From positions 124,001 to 188,000 of the forward strand of contig NZ_BEWA01000003.1 of NCBI RefSeq assembly GCF_003112535.1: a stretch of 64,000 bases of DNA, read 5' to 3'. Below are positions 19,588 to 29,441 of this stretch, one piece after another (the first letter of the stretch is position 1; each line of letters opens with the position of its first letter). A program made the translations under genes and the position numbers. This DNA is from Streptomyces rishiriensis (GTDB taxonomy: Bacteria; Actinomycetota; Actinomycetes; Streptomycetales; Streptomycetaceae). The notes beneath the pieces were generated by a model. It was not told where the DNA came from, searched no databases, and was given only the letters and a program-made list of their open reading frames with translations.

Positions 19588-19613
19588 GCCCCGGCCGCCT
19601 CGGTGGCCGGGGC
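19588..19613. terminator. Hairpin terminator of the his operon
   Basis: Perfect 9-bp stem, GCCCCGGCC (19588-19596) with GGCCGGGGC (19605-19613), and an 8-nt loop, 30 nt after the hisF stop. No T-run follows. It separates the his operon from the ArsR-like gene. Confidence 0.6.
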
Positions 19614-19630
19614 TCACTCATGGCCAGATG

Positions 19631-19674
19631 CGAAAGGAAAGTTGCGCAAAACTAATTGCGCAACTTCTCTTTCG
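19631..19674. promoter_or_regulatory. 44-bp near-perfect palindrome, probable operator of the ArsR-like regulator
   Basis: AAGTTGCGCAA (19639-19649) and TTGCGCAACTT (19656-19666) form perfect 11-bp arms around a 6-bp centre. The symmetry continues outward to CGAAAG (19631-19636) and CTTTCG (19669-19674) with only two mismatched positions between. It ends 16 bp before the ArsR-like start codon and is AT-rich against its surroundings, as expected for an autoregulatory operator. Part of it could also act as a hairpin. Confidence 0.65.
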
Positions 19675-19690
19675 TTTCTACCGTGAGGCC

Positions 19691-20278
19691 ATGACAAGCG
19701 GGGAGAACCGGCGGATCACCGACGTGGGCACGCTCAAGGCGCTCGCCCACCCGTTGCGGCTGAACCTGTACCGGGCGCTGTACCTGGAACGCGTGGCCAC
19801 GGCCTCACGGCTGGCCGAACTGGTCGACGAGGCCGTGTCGCTGGTCAGCTACCACTTGCGCAAACTCGCCGAACACGGACTGATCGAACAGGCCGAGCCG
19901 CAGAGCGCGGACGGGCGCGAGCGGTGGTGGCGGCCCGCGTCGGACGGCATCAGCATCCACGACGAGGACTTCCGCGACGCACCGGAGAAGGCGGCCGCGC
20001 ACCGCTCGGCCTCCCGGCTCTTCTTCGCCCACCGCAGCGAGCTGTACCACCGCCATCTCGACGAACGGGCCTTCTGGGCCCCCGAGTGGAACAGCGCCTC
20101 GTTCGACTCCGAGTACCTCTCCCGGCTGACCTCCGCCGAACTGGCCGAGCTGGGCCGGGAGGTGCACGCCCTGATGACCAGGTACGTCGACAAAGGGCGC
20201 GCGGCCGAGGCCGACGGAGACACCGAAGGACGCGAGAACGTCGCCCTCCATCTGTACGGCTTCCCGTTCCGCCCCTGA
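19691..20278 (+). CDS. ArsR-family winged-helix regulator
   Basis: 195 residues with an N-terminal winged HTH: LKALAHPLRLNLYRALYLE, then the recognition region ASRLAELVDEAVSLVSYHLRKLAEHGLI and a wing containing DGRERWWRPASDG. The C-terminal ~100 residues are helical, as in the helix-turn-helix_20 proteins that often control adjacent efflux pumps. There are no clustered cysteines, so metal sensing of the classical ArsR type is unlikely. ATG 19691 is preceded by GTGAGG. The MFS gene follows 11 nt later, so the pair forms an operon that the upstream palindrome probably regulates. Confidence 0.9.
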   Translation: MTSGENRRITDVGTLKALAHPLRLNLYRALYLERVATASRLAELVDEAVSLVSYHLRKLAEHGLIEQAEPQSADGRERWWRPASDGISIHDEDFRDAPEKAAAHRSASRLFFAHRSELYHRHLDERAFWAPEWNSASFDSEYLSRLTSAELAELGREVHALMTRYVDKGRAAEADGDTEGRENVALHLYGFPFRP

Positions 20279-20289
20279 GAGGCCTGGCC

Positions 20290-21546
20290 ATGACCACCGT
20301 GCCCCGGACGTCCGCCGTCCGCGCCGCCGCCGAGCGCCCCGCCCACCGCGACGGCAACGTCCTGCGCTGGCTGGGCGCGTACGCCTCCTCGATGGCCGGC
20401 GACGGCGTCTACTACGTCGCCCTGTCCTGGGCCGCCGTCCAGGCCGGCACCCCCGCGCAGGCGGGACTGGTGCTGTCCGTGAGCGCACTGCCGCGCGCGG
20501 CGCTCATGCTGGGCGGGGGAGTGATCGCCGACCGGTTCGGGCCGCGCCGGGTCGTGATCGGCAGTGACGCGGTGCGCTGCGCCGCCGTCCTCGCGGTGGC
20601 GGGGCTGCTGCTCCTCACCGGCCCCCGGCTGTGGCCCCTCACGGCGCTCGCCCTGGTGTTCGGCACGGTGGACGCCGTGTTCGTCCCCGCCGTGGGCGCG
20701 CTGCCCGCCCGGATCACCGACCGCGGCCAGCTCGCCCGGGTCCAGGGCATGCGCGGCCTCGCCTACCGGTTCGCCGTCATCGTGGGCGCCCCGCTCGGCG
20801 GGCTGGGCGTCGCCGTGGGCGGCGCGGCCGCCGCGTTCGGGCTCGCCGGGCTGCTGACAGCCCTGTCCCTGCCGCTGCTGGTCGGCGTGCGGATGCGGGA
20901 GCTGCCGCCGGACGACACCGCGGACGCACGCGGCCGGACCGCCTGGGCCGACCTGGTGGCCGGACTGCGCCACATCCGCCGCCACCGGGTCCTCGCCCCG
21001 CTCACGGCCGCCATCGCCCTCGGCGACCTCGGCTTCGTCGGACCGCTCAACGTGGGCCTGACCCTGCTCGCGGACGAACGCGGCTGGGGCGCCTCCGGCA
21101 TGGGCGGGGTGCTGTCCGGATTCGGCGTCGGCGCGGGCGCCGCCGCGCTGCTGCTGACCCTGCGGGGACGGCTCCCGCACGCCGGCCGGGTGGCCGGCTG
21201 CTCGATCCTGGCGGCCTCGCCGGCCATCGGCGCCCTCGCGTACGCGCCGACCCTCGCCGCGGCCGTCGGCACCGCCGTGCTGATCGGGCTGCTCGCCGGG
21301 CTCAGCGGCGCCGTGTGCGCGGCCCTGCTGCAGACCCAGGCCGACCCCGCCTACCTGGGCCGCGTCACCGCCGTCACCAGCCTCGTCAGCCTCGGCCTCA
21401 CCCCGCTCAGCATGCCGCTGACGGCCGCCGCCGTCGGCGCCTGGGGCACCGGCCCCGTGTTCGTCGTCAGCGCCGGGGTCTGCGGGCTCGGCGGGGTCGT
21501 CGCCCTGGGCGTGCCCGCACTGCGGCGCGCGGAACTCCCGCGCTGA
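20290..21546 (+). CDS. MFS transporter
   Basis: 418-residue major facilitator with about 12 hydrophobic segments. The conserved loop between helices 2 and 3 is GVIADRFGPRRVVIGSD, matching the GxxaDrxGrr motif, and a weaker copy lies in the second half. The N-terminal ~25 residues are hydrophilic. It follows the ArsR-like regulator by 11 nt in a probable two-gene operon, an arrangement typical of inducible drug or metabolite efflux (DHA1/MFS_3 type). The substrate is unknown. Confidence 0.9.
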   Translation: MTTVPRTSAVRAAAERPAHRDGNVLRWLGAYASSMAGDGVYYVALSWAAVQAGTPAQAGLVLSVSALPRAALMLGGGVIADRFGPRRVVIGSDAVRCAAVLAVAGLLLLTGPRLWPLTALALVFGTVDAVFVPAVGALPARITDRGQLARVQGMRGLAYRFAVIVGAPLGGLGVAVGGAAAAFGLAGLLTALSLPLLVGVRMRELPPDDTADARGRTAWADLVAGLRHIRRHRVLAPLTAAIALGDLGFVGPLNVGLTLLADERGWGASGMGGVLSGFGVGAGAAALLLTLRGRLPHAGRVAGCSILAASPAIGALAYAPTLAAAVGTAVLIGLLAGLSGAVCAALLQTQADPAYLGRVTAVTSLVSLGLTPLSMPLTAAAVGAWGTGPVFVVSAGVCGLGGVVALGVPALRRAELPR

Positions 21547-21574
21547 CGCCGACCCCGGTGCCGCACCGGAGGGA

Positions 21575-22210
21575 TCAGATGCCGAGCTGCTTGCCGCCGT
21601 GCAGCCGGTCGATCGCCTCCTTCTCGCCGTCCAGCTCCACCACGGCGGCGCTCTGCCGGCCGTACAGGAGCAGCAGCAGCTCCGACGGCTCCCCGGTCGC
21701 CGTCACCACCGGGGTGCCCCGGTTGGCGACCGCCGTGCGGCCGTCCGGGCGGCGCAGCACCAGCCCCGTCGGGGCGCTGCGGCCCATCAGCCGGGCCGTG
21801 CGCTCCAGCCGGGACCACAGGGCGTCCTGGAACACCGGGTCGACGGCGCGCGGCGTCCAGTCGGGCCGGGCGCGGCGGACGTCCTCGGTGTGGACGTAGA
21901 ACTCGATCGTGTTCGACGCCTCGTCCAGTTGCTTGAGCTGGAACGGCGAGAACCGCGGCGGGCCGGTGCGGATCAGCTGCAGGAGCTCCTCGTACGGCTT
22001 GGCGGCGAACTCCTCCATCGTCCTGTCCAGCCGGGACGCGAGCTGTTTGATCACAAGGCCCCCGGCGGCGTCCGGACGGCGCTCGCGCACCACCACGTGC
22101 GCCGCCAGGTCCCGGGTCAGCCAGCCCTCGCAGAGAGTCGGCGCCTCGGGGCCCGCCGTCTCCAAGAGGTCGGCGAGCAGAAGCCGTTCACGCTTGGCGA
22201 AAGTCGACAT
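21575..22210 (-). CDS. TIGR03085-family (DinB/mycothiol maleylpyruvate isomerase-like) protein
   Basis: 211-residue member of the DinB_2/MDMPI superfamily. The N-terminus [43 protein letters not shown] includes the conserved CEGW-x-x-x-D-L-x-A-H segment, whose histidine is a typical metal ligand. A second family histidine lies in [15 protein letters not shown]. These proteins are presumed mycothiol- or metal-dependent; no substrate is known for this subgroup. There is no ribosome binding site before ATG 22210; TAGGCT (complement of 22217-22222) lies 6 nt upstream, so it is probably leaderless and divergent from hisI. Confidence 0.88.
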   Translation of the reverse strand: MSTFAKRERLLLADLLETAGPEAPTLCEGWLTRDLAAHVVVRERRPDAAGGLVIKQLASRLDRTMEEFAAKPYEELLQLIRTGPPRFSPFQLKQLDEASNTIEFYVHTEDVRRARPDWTPRAVDPVFQDALWSRLERTARLMGRSAPTGLVLRRPDGRTAVANRGTPVVTATGEPSELLLLLYGRQSAAVVELDGEKEAIDRLHGGKQLGI

Positions 22211-22335
22211 GCGGCCAGCCTACGGCGACGCAGCGGCCGCGCCCACCCGTCGGGACCGCGCCACCGCCGCCCGTCCGCCGCCCACCCACTGGACACCGCG
22301 CCGTCACTGTCAGTGGCGCGCGGCACAATGGCACC
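22211..22335. promoter_or_regulatory. Divergent leaderless promoters of the TIGR03085 gene and hisI
   Basis: 125-bp intergenic region with back-to-back -10-like hexamers next to both start codons: TAGGCT (complement of 22217-22222) for the minus-strand gene and CACAAT (22324-22329), 6 nt before hisI ATG, for the plus strand. Neither gene has a Shine-Dalgarno sequence. Confidence 0.5.
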
Positions 22336-22767
22336 ATGACCAGCGCACCCCCGCCCGCCCGCCGCACGGGCAGCCGCCTCGCCCCCGAGATCGCCGCGCG
22401 CCTCAAGCGCAGCGCGGACGGACTCGTCCCCGCCATCGCCCAGCAGTACGACACCGGTGAGGTGCTCATGCTCGGCTGGATGGACGACGAGGCGCTGCAC
22501 CGCACGCTCACCACCGGCCGCTGCACGTACTGGTCGCGCAGCCGCCGCGAGTACTGGGTCAAGGGCGACACCTCCGGCCACTTCCAGCGGGTCAGGTCCG
22601 TCGCCCTCGACTGCGACGCGGACACCGTGCTCGTCAAGGTCGACCAGGTCGGCGCCGCCTGCCACACCGGCGCCCGCACCTGCTTCGACGCCGACGTGCT
22701 CCTCACGGACGACGTCGCCGACGCCCCCGCGGCCACCGATTCCGGCCTCCCCGCCTCGGATCAGTAA
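22336..22767 (+). CDS. hisI: Phosphoribosyl-AMP cyclohydrolase
   Basis: 143-residue monofunctional HisI that opens the adenine ring of PR-AMP, the third step of histidine synthesis. The core motifs [41 protein letters not shown] and CHTGARTCF are present; the Asp and Cys residues bind magnesium and zinc. It has no HisE domain. It is physically split from the main his operon and instead sits 11 nt upstream of trpE, with the probable trpE -10 hexamer overlapping its stop codon. Confidence 0.96.
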   Translation: MTSAPPPARRTGSRLAPEIAARLKRSADGLVPAIAQQYDTGEVLMLGWMDDEALHRTLTTGRCTYWSRSRREYWVKGDTSGHFQRVRSVALDCDADTVLVKVDQVGAACHTGARTCFDADVLLTDDVADAPAATDSGLPASDQ

Positions 22768-22778
22768 GGTCAGCCGCC

Positions 22779-24263
22779 ATGGACCTCGAGACGTTCCGCA
22801 AGCTGGCCTCCGACCGCCGCGTCATTCCGGTCACCCGCAAGCTCCTCGCCGACGGCGACACCCCGGTCGCGCTCTACCGCAAGCTCGCCGCCGAACGCCC
22901 CGGCACCTTCCTCCTGGAGTCCGCGGAGAACGGCCGTACGGCGTTTCGATGGTCCCGGTACTCCTTCGTGGGCGTCCGCAGCGCCGCCACGCTCACCACG
23001 CGCGAGGGCCGCACCCACTGGCTCGGCACCCCGCCCGTCGGCGTCCCCGTCGACGGCGACCCGCTCGCCGCGCTGCGCGCCACCGTCGAGACCCTCCACA
23101 CCCCGCACCAGGAGGGCATGCCGCCCTTCACCGGCGGCATGGTCGGCTACCTCGGCTACGACATCGTGCGCCGTCTGGAGAAGGTCGGCCCCGGCGAACG
23201 CGACGACCTGCGGCTCCCCGAGCTGACCATGCTCCTGACCAGCGATCTCGCCGTCATGGACCACTGGGAGGGCTCCGTCCTGCTGATCGCCAACGCGATC
23301 AACCACAACGACCTCGACACCGGCGTCGACGAGGCCTACGCCGACGCCGTGGCCCGTCTCGACGCCATGGAGGCCGACCTCTCCCGCCCGGTCGCCCAGC
23401 CCCCGGCCGTGCTGCCGCCCTCCGAACTCCCCGAGTACACCGCCCTGTGGGGCGGCGCCGACTTCCGGGCGGCCGTCGAGGACATCAAGGAGCGCATCCG
23501 TGCGGGCGAGGCCTTCCAGGTCGTCCCCTCCCAGCGCTTCGAGACGCCGTGCACGGCGAGCGCGCTGGACGTCTACCGGGTCCTGCGGGCGACGAACCCC
23601 TCGCCGTACATGTACCTGTTCCGCTTCGACGGCTTCGACGTCGTGGGCTCCTCCCCGGAGGCCCTGGTCAAGGTCGAGGACGGACACGCCATGGTCCACC
23701 CCATCGCCGGCACCCGGCACCGCGGGGCCACCCCGCAGGAGGACCAGGCCCTCGCCGACGAACTGCTCGCCGACCCCAAGGAGCGCGCCGAGCACCTCAT
23801 GCTCGTCGACCTCGGCCGCAACGACCTGGGCCGGGTCTGCGAGCCGGGCTCGGTCGAGGTCGTCGACTTCATGTCCGTCGAGCGGTACTCGCACGTGATG
23901 CACATCGTCTCCACCGTCACCGGCAAGGTCGCCCCGGGCCGCACCGCCTTCGACGTCCTCACCGCCTGCTTCCCGGCCGGCACCCTCTCCGGCGCGCCCA
24001 AGCCGCGCGCCCTGCAGATCATCGACGAACTGGAGCCCTCCCGGCGCGGCCTGTACGGCGGCTGCGTCGGCTACCTGGACTTCGCGGGCGACTCCGACAC
24101 CGCCATCGCCATCCGCACCGCCCTGCTGCGCGACGGCACCGCCTACGTCCAGGCCGGGGCGGGCATCGTCGCCGACTCCGACCCGGTCGCCGAGGACCAG
24201 GAGTGCCGCAACAAGGCGGCGGCCGTCCTGCGCGCCGTCCACACCGCCAACCGGCTCGGCTGA
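22779..24263 (+). CDS. trpE: Anthranilate synthase component I
   Basis: 494-residue chorismate-utilising enzyme that makes anthranilate with a TrpG amidotransferase encoded elsewhere. The N-terminal tryptophan feedback motif LLES (45-48, in TFLLESAENG) is intact, so feedback inhibition is expected. The catalytic half shows IAGTRHRGATPQED, LVDLGRNDLGRV, HIVSTVTGKV and FPAGTLSGAPKPRAL. TAAGGT (22765-22770) lies 8 nt before ATG 22779 and overlaps the hisI TAA, so trpE may have its own leaderless transcript besides readthrough from hisI. No tryptophan-rich leader peptide was seen. Confidence 0.96.
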   Translation: MDLETFRKLASDRRVIPVTRKLLADGDTPVALYRKLAAERPGTFLLESAENGRTAFRWSRYSFVGVRSAATLTTREGRTHWLGTPPVGVPVDGDPLAALRATVETLHTPHQEGMPPFTGGMVGYLGYDIVRRLEKVGPGERDDLRLPELTMLLTSDLAVMDHWEGSVLLIANAINHNDLDTGVDEAYADAVARLDAMEADLSRPVAQPPAVLPPSELPEYTALWGGADFRAAVEDIKERIRAGEAFQVVPSQRFETPCTASALDVYRVLRATNPSPYMYLFRFDGFDVVGSSPEALVKVEDGHAMVHPIAGTRHRGATPQEDQALADELLADPKERAEHLMLVDLGRNDLGRVCEPGSVEVVDFMSVERYSHVMHIVSTVTGKVAPGRTAFDVLTACFPAGTLSGAPKPRALQIIDELEPSRRGLYGGCVGYLDFAGDSDTAIAIRTALLRDGTAYVQAGAGIVADSDPVAEDQECRNKAAAVLRAVHTANRLG

Positions 24264-24310
24264 CCGGGCGCTTGGCGGGGCGGTCCGGCGGAGATAGGAC
24301 GCGTCTCACG

Positions 24311-24342
24311 TGAACCCCGGGTGCCGGTTCGCCCGGGGTTCA
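24311..24342. terminator. Strong hairpin after trpE
   Basis: Perfect 11-bp stem TGAACCCCGGG (24311-24321) with CCCGGGGTTCA (24332-24342) and a 10-nt loop, between trpE and the TIGR02234-like gene, without a T-run. It ends just before the GATAGT hexamer of the next gene and could act as terminator or attenuator. Confidence 0.55.
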
Positions 24343-24358
24343 GGCGATAGTGGGGTAC

Positions 24359-25000
24359 GTGACTGCTGCTGTTCCTCCCCCCCGTTCCGAGACCGCCGCC
24401 GCCCGGTCGAGCCGCCGAAGCCTCGCCGTCGCCCTGCTGAGCGGCGCGCTGGGCTCGGCCCTGACCTTGCTGGCCACCCGCCAGCGCTGGTCCGAGGGCA
24501 CGGCGACGGTCGCCGGCGGCCCCTTCTCCCTGACCGCCCGGGGCAGCGACGTCACGGGCGTGCCCGCGGCGCTCGCCATAGTGGGCCTGGCCGCGCTCGT
24601 CGCCGTCTTCGCGGTCCGCAGGGCCGGCCGGCTCGCCGTCTCCGCCCTCCTCGCGCTCTCCGGCGCCGGGATCATGGCCGCCGCCCTGCTCGGCGCCGGC
24701 GACAGCTCCGCGCTCGACGAGCAGGCCGCCAAGGCCACCGGCGACACCTCGTCCGCCGTCGCCTCGTTCAGCCACACCGCATGGCCCTACGCCGCCGCCG
24801 TGGGCGGCGCCCTGATCCTCCTCGCCGGCCTGCTCGCCCTGCGCTACGGCCGCCGCTGGCCCGCCATGTCCGGCCGCTACGAACGCGACGGCTCCCCGCG
24901 CCCCCGGCGCGCGGCGAGGCCCGCCGACCCCGAGCGGCCCGAGGAGATGTGGAAGGCCCTGGACCGGGGCGAGGACCCGACCGGGATGGACCCGGCCTGA
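24359..25000 (+). CDS. Trp-region associated membrane protein (TIGR02234/Trp_oprn_chp)
   Basis: 213-residue protein with about four hydrophobic segments: SLAVALLSGALGSALTLLA, LAIVGLAALVAVFAV, VSALLALSGAGIMAAALLGA and PYAAAVGGALILLAGLLAL. The C-terminal tail is Arg/Pro/Glu-rich and cytoplasmic. It matches the actinobacterial tryptophan-associated membrane protein family, found between trpE and trpC with unknown function. GTG 24359 lies 7 nt after GATAGT (24346-24351) with no ribosome binding site, a leaderless pattern. Confidence 0.85.
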   Translation: MTAAVPPPRSETAAARSSRRSLAVALLSGALGSALTLLATRQRWSEGTATVAGGPFSLTARGSDVTGVPAALAIVGLAALVAVFAVRRAGRLAVSALLALSGAGIMAAALLGAGDSSALDEQAAKATGDTSSAVASFSHTAWPYAAAVGGALILLAGLLALRYGRRWPAMSGRYERDGSPRPRRAARPADPERPEEMWKALDRGEDPTGMDPA

Positions 25001-25145
25001 CCAGGTGACCGTCCCCGGTCGCCGATGTGGTGAATCAGACTCGACGGGATCGCGACCCCCTCGTCCGGCGCGCCCGCGCGTACGGGACAATGGACGACGA
25101 GCGTCCGGCTCGAACGGACACAGAGACAGCAATGAGGAGCAAGTC

Positions 25146-25406
25146 ATGGCGGGCAGCAGCCACGGACACACCCCGGCCGCCTGGACCGGTGTCACCATCG
25201 CCTTCATCGGTTTCACCGTCGCGGGCGTGTTCATGGTGATGGCCGAGCCGATCGGCTTCTGGGCCGGCATGGTGATCGTGGCCCTCGGCGGCGTCGTCGG
25301 CGCGGCCATGCGCGCCGCGGGTCTGGGCCAGCCGAAGGCGGCGCACCCCGTGCACCAGGTCTCGGCGCCCGCGGCGACCGCCAAGCCCGCCGGCGTCGAG
25401 GGCTGA
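25146..25406 (+). CDS. HGxxPAAW-family small membrane protein
   Basis: 86 residues. The N-terminal signature HGHTPAAW gives the family its name. Two hydrophobic segments follow (GVTIAFIGFTVAGVFMVM and FWAGMVIVALGGVVGAAM), then an Ala/Pro/Val-rich tail. GAGGAG (25134-25139) is well spaced before the ATG. Such proteins recur in the trp region of actinobacteria; the function is unknown. The gene is followed by one of the strongest hairpins in the window. Confidence 0.85.
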   Translation: MAGSSHGHTPAAWTGVTIAFIGFTVAGVFMVMAEPIGFWAGMVIVALGGVVGAAMRAAGLGQPKAAHPVHQVSAPAATAKPAGVEG

Positions 25407-25420
25407 GTCCCGCAGAACCT

Positions 25421-25459
25421 CGTGAGGGGCGGCCGGTGCCCGACCGGCCGCCCCTCACG
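25421..25459. terminator. Strong hairpin terminator
   Basis: Perfect 17-bp stem (25421-25437 with 25443-25459; arms begin CGTGAGGGGC and end GCCCCTCACG) and a 5-nt loop. It lies 15 nt after the HGxxPAAW gene and ends 22 bp before the CACAAT hexamer of the DUF2752 gene. Confidence 0.75.
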
Positions 25460-25494
25460 CGCGCCCGGCGCCCCGCCGGGGCACAATGCGAGGC

Positions 25495-25920
25495 GTGAAC
25501 GCCGACAGCCGGCGCGTGACGCCGACCGCCGCGGGCAGGCTCGCCGTGCCCGCAGGGATCCTCGCGGCCGTCGTCGCGGCCTTCGCGTACGTGGGAGCCG
25601 TGGACCCGGGCGAGCCCGGCCACTACCCGGCCTGCCCCCTGCTGCGCGTCACCGGTCTGTACTGCCCCGGCTGCGGCGGTCTGCGCAGCGCGCACGCCTT
25701 CGCGCACGGCCACTTCCAGGCCGCCCTCCAGGACAACGCGATGGCCGTCGTCGCGTATCTGGGATTCGCGGTGGTGTGGACCGCATGGGTGGTCCGCGCG
25801 GCACGCGGACGGCCCGTGCGCGTCGACCTCGGCTCGGTGCAGCTGTGGGCACTGGGCGCTTCACTGCTGGCCTTCACCGTCGTCCGGAACCTGCCCTTCG
25901 GTGGCTGGCTGCATCCTTGA
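25495..25920 (+). CDS. DUF2752 membrane protein
   Basis: 141 residues. After a basic start there is a hydrophobic segment (VPAGILAAVVAAFAYVGAV), a cysteine-rich loop with Cys47 and the family signature CPGCGGLRSAHAF (Cys57, Cys60), then two more membrane segments. DUF2752 proteins are small membrane proteins of unknown function. GTG 25495 follows CACAAT (25482-25487) by 7 nt with no ribosome binding site, so it is probably leaderless; the ATG at 25486 overlaps that hexamer and is less likely. Confidence 0.85.
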   Translation: MNADSRRVTPTAAGRLAVPAGILAAVVAAFAYVGAVDPGEPGHYPACPLLRVTGLYCPGCGGLRSAHAFAHGHFQAALQDNAMAVVAYLGFAVVWTAWVVRAARGRPVRVDLGSVQLWALGASLLAFTVVRNLPFGGWLHP

Positions 25921-26118
25921 TCAACGGATGAACGTGCAGTACGGAGGCCCCTTCCGCCCGAGCCGGGCGAAGCTGGTCCGAGGTCGGGCCGGGGACCGCC
26001 GTCGACCGGATGCGAGGCCTGCGCCTTCCTCCGGATACCATCGCAGTGACCACCTTTTTCTCCACTGGTCGCTGGAACTGTCCACCGTCTCTCAGGCATC
26101 CGGAAGGGGGCCGCTCGC
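25921..26118. other. Intergenic region upstream of trpC
   Basis: 198 bp with no convincing coding potential. It presumably carries the trpC promoter; GAAGGGGG (26103-26110) is the likely trpC ribosome binding site. I saw no tryptophan leader peptide, T-box or clear inverted repeat. Confidence 0.4.
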
Positions 26119-26928
26119 GTGAGTGTGCTCGACGAGATCATCGACGGAGTCCGTGCCGACCTCGCGGAGCGGCAGGCGCGCGTCAGCCTCGACGAGCTCA
26201 AGGAGCGCGCGGCGAAGGCCCCCGCCGCCAAGGACGGGGTGGCCGCGCTCCGGGGCGACGGCGTCAAGGTGATCTGCGAGGTCAAGCGCTCCAGCCCGTC
26301 CAAGGGCGCCCTGGCCGCGATCGCCGACCCGGCCGGCCTGGCCGCCGACTACGAGGCGGGCGGCGCCGCCGTCATCTCCGTCCTCACCGAACAGCGCCGC
26401 TTCGGCGGCTCGCTCGCCGACCTCGAGGCGGTCCGCGCGCGGGTCGACATCCCCGTGCTGCGCAAGGACTTCATCGTCACCTCCTACCAGCTGTGGGAGG
26501 CCCGCGCCTACGGCGCCGACCTCGCCCTGCTGATCGTCGCCGCCCTGGAGCAGTCGGCTCTGGAGTCGCTGATCGAGCGTGCCGTGTCCATCGGCCTCAC
26601 CCCGCTCGTCGAGGTCCACGACGAGGACGAGGTGGACCGCGCGGTCGACGCGGGCGCCAAGGTGATCGGCGTCAACGCGCGCAACCTCAAGACCCTGGAG
26701 GTCGACCGGGGCACCTTCGAGCGGGTGGCACCCGAGATCCCGGCGAACATCGTCAAGATCGCCGAGTCCGGGGTGCGGGGCCCGCACGACCTCATCGCGT
26801 ACGCCAACGCCGGCGCCGACGCGGTCCTGGTCGGAGAGTCCCTGGTGACCGGCCGCGACCCCAAGACCGCGGTCGCCGACCTGGTGGCGGCGGGCGAACA
26901 CCCCGCTCTGCGCCACGGCCGCGGCTGA
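26119..26928 (+). CDS. trpC: Indole-3-glycerol phosphate synthase
   Basis: 269-residue (beta-alpha)8 enzyme that closes the indole ring from CdRP. Diagnostic segments are [11 protein letters not shown] (catalytic lysine), [33 protein letters not shown] and [11 protein letters not shown] 26119 has a purine-rich site 8 nt upstream. The trpM-like gene follows 23 nt later with its own -10-like hexamer. The PRA substrate of the preceding step would come from PriA in the his operon. Confidence 0.96.
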   Translation: MSVLDEIIDGVRADLAERQARVSLDELKERAAKAPAAKDGVAALRGDGVKVICEVKRSSPSKGALAAIADPAGLAADYEAGGAAVISVLTEQRRFGGSLADLEAVRARVDIPVLRKDFIVTSYQLWEARAYGADLALLIVAALEQSALESLIERAVSIGLTPLVEVHDEDEVDRAVDAGAKVIGVNARNLKTLEVDRGTFERVAPEIPANIVKIAESGVRGPHDLIAYANAGADAVLVGESLVTGRDPKTAVADLVAAGEHPALRHGRG

Positions 26929-26951
26929 CCGGGCCGGTAGGGTAGACGCCG

Positions 26952-27197
26952 ATGACTGTCACCGTGACCACCGTGGACCGCTACGCCCGCCTCGCGCGCG
27001 GCTGCCGTCCTCGCGGTTGCCGCGCGCCTGCGCGCAGGGTGCACGGTCGCCGGGTGCGCTACGTCATCGGTGACGAACCCGGACAGGTCAACGGCATGCG
27101 ATGGCCTGACCGGGGGCGCGGGACAGCGTCCGGCCATGCGGCTCCGCCGCGTGAGCCCGCCCGGCCGCACACGACCGGCCGGCCGCACCCGGCCTGA
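26952..27197 (+). CDS. trpM: TrpM-like small protein (tryptophan biosynthesis modulator)
   Basis: 81-residue, very Arg/Pro/Gly-rich protein containing YARLARGCRPRGCRAPARR and RYVIGDEPGQVNGMRWPDR. Its position between trpC and trpB and the GCRPRGCRAPARR core correspond to TrpM, described in S. coelicolor as a small protein that modulates tryptophan synthesis and differentiation (established knowledge recalled, not searched). ATG 26952 lies 8 nt after TAGGGT (26938-26943) with no ribosome binding site. The last ~25 residues (Arg/Pro/His-rich) may be lineage specific. The two cysteines could bind metal or form a disulfide; this is inference. Confidence 0.7.
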   Translation: MTVTVTTVDRYARLARGCRPRGCRAPARRVHGRRVRYVIGDEPGQVNGMRWPDRGRGTASGHAAPPREPARPHTTGRPHPA

Positions 27198-27265
27198 GGC
27201 CGTAGGACGACCCACCGCCCCCACGGCGATCAGTGTTCTTCACAAACTCACCGTGAGGTTTCCGC

Positions 27266-28545
<1,280 letters not shown>

Positions 28546-28549
<4 letters not shown>

Positions 28550-29364
28550 GCGGGAACATCCACCTGCTGTCGGACACCCTCGCCGCCGCGAAGGCCGAGG
28601 ACCGCGCCGCGCTCATCGCCTACCTCCCGGCCGGTTTCCCGACCGTGGACGGGGGCATCGAGGCGATCAAGGCCGCCCTGGACGGCGGCGCGGACGTGGT
28701 CGAGGTCGGTCTGCCGCACAGCGACCCCGTCCTCGACGGCCCGGTCATCCAGACCGCCGACGACATCGCCCTGCGCGGCGGGGTGCGCATCGCGGACGTC
28801 ATGCGCACGGTCCGGGAGGCGTTCGAGGCCACCGGCAAGCCGATCCTGGTCATGACGTACTGGAACCCCATCGACCGCTACGGCGTGGAGCGGTTCACCG
28901 CCGAGCTGGCCGAGGCGGGCGGCGCGGGCTGCATCCTGCCCGACCTGCCGGTGCAGGAGTCCGCGCTGTGGAGGGAGCACGCCGACAAGCACGGTCTCGC
29001 GACGGTCTTCGTCGTGGCGCCGAGCAGCCAGGACGCGCGCCTGGCGCGGATCACCGAGGCGGGCAGCGGCTTCGTCTACGCGGCCTCGCTGATGGGCGTC
29101 ACCGGCACCCGTGAGTCGGTGGGCGCGCAGGCCCACGAGCTCGTGGAGCGGACCCGGGCCACCGGCGCCGGCCTGCCGGTCTGCGTCGGCCTCGGCGTCT
29201 CCGACGCCCGGCAGGCCGCCGAGGTCGCCGGCTTCGCCGACGGCGTGATCGTCGGATCGGCCTTCGTCAAGCGGATGCTGGACGCGCCGGACGACGCGGC
29301 CGGGGTCGAGGCGGTCCGCGCGCTCGCGGGCGAGCTGGCGAAGGGCGTGCGCCGCCAGGCGTGA
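28546..29364 (+). CDS. trpA: Tryptophan synthase alpha chain
   Basis: 272-residue (beta-alpha)8 subunit that cleaves indole-3-glycerol phosphate and channels indole to TrpB. Catalytic Glu53 lies in [12 protein letters not shown] and Asp64 in [27 protein letters not shown] and [12 protein letters not shown] are the usual markers. GTG 28546 overlaps the trpB stop. Confidence 0.97.
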
Positions 29365-29402
29365 GAAGAAGTCCGGTCACCCGAACGGGTGGACCTGGGG
29401 TC

Positions 29403-29425
29403 GGGGAGGCGCATTGCGCCTCCCC
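29403..29425. terminator. Compact hairpin after trpA
   Basis: Perfect 10-bp stem GGGGAGGCGC (29403-29412) with GCGCCTCCCC (29416-29425) and a 3-nt loop, 38 nt after the trpA stop and 16 nt before the DsbA-like start. Likely end of the trp transcript. Confidence 0.65.
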
Positions 29426-29441
29426 GGTTCGTTCTGGGGGT

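Noticed and set aside
22336..22779. Transcription attenuator or Trp leader peptide before trpE
   Set aside because: hisI ends 11 bp upstream, there is no Trp-codon run and no leader-type competing hairpins.
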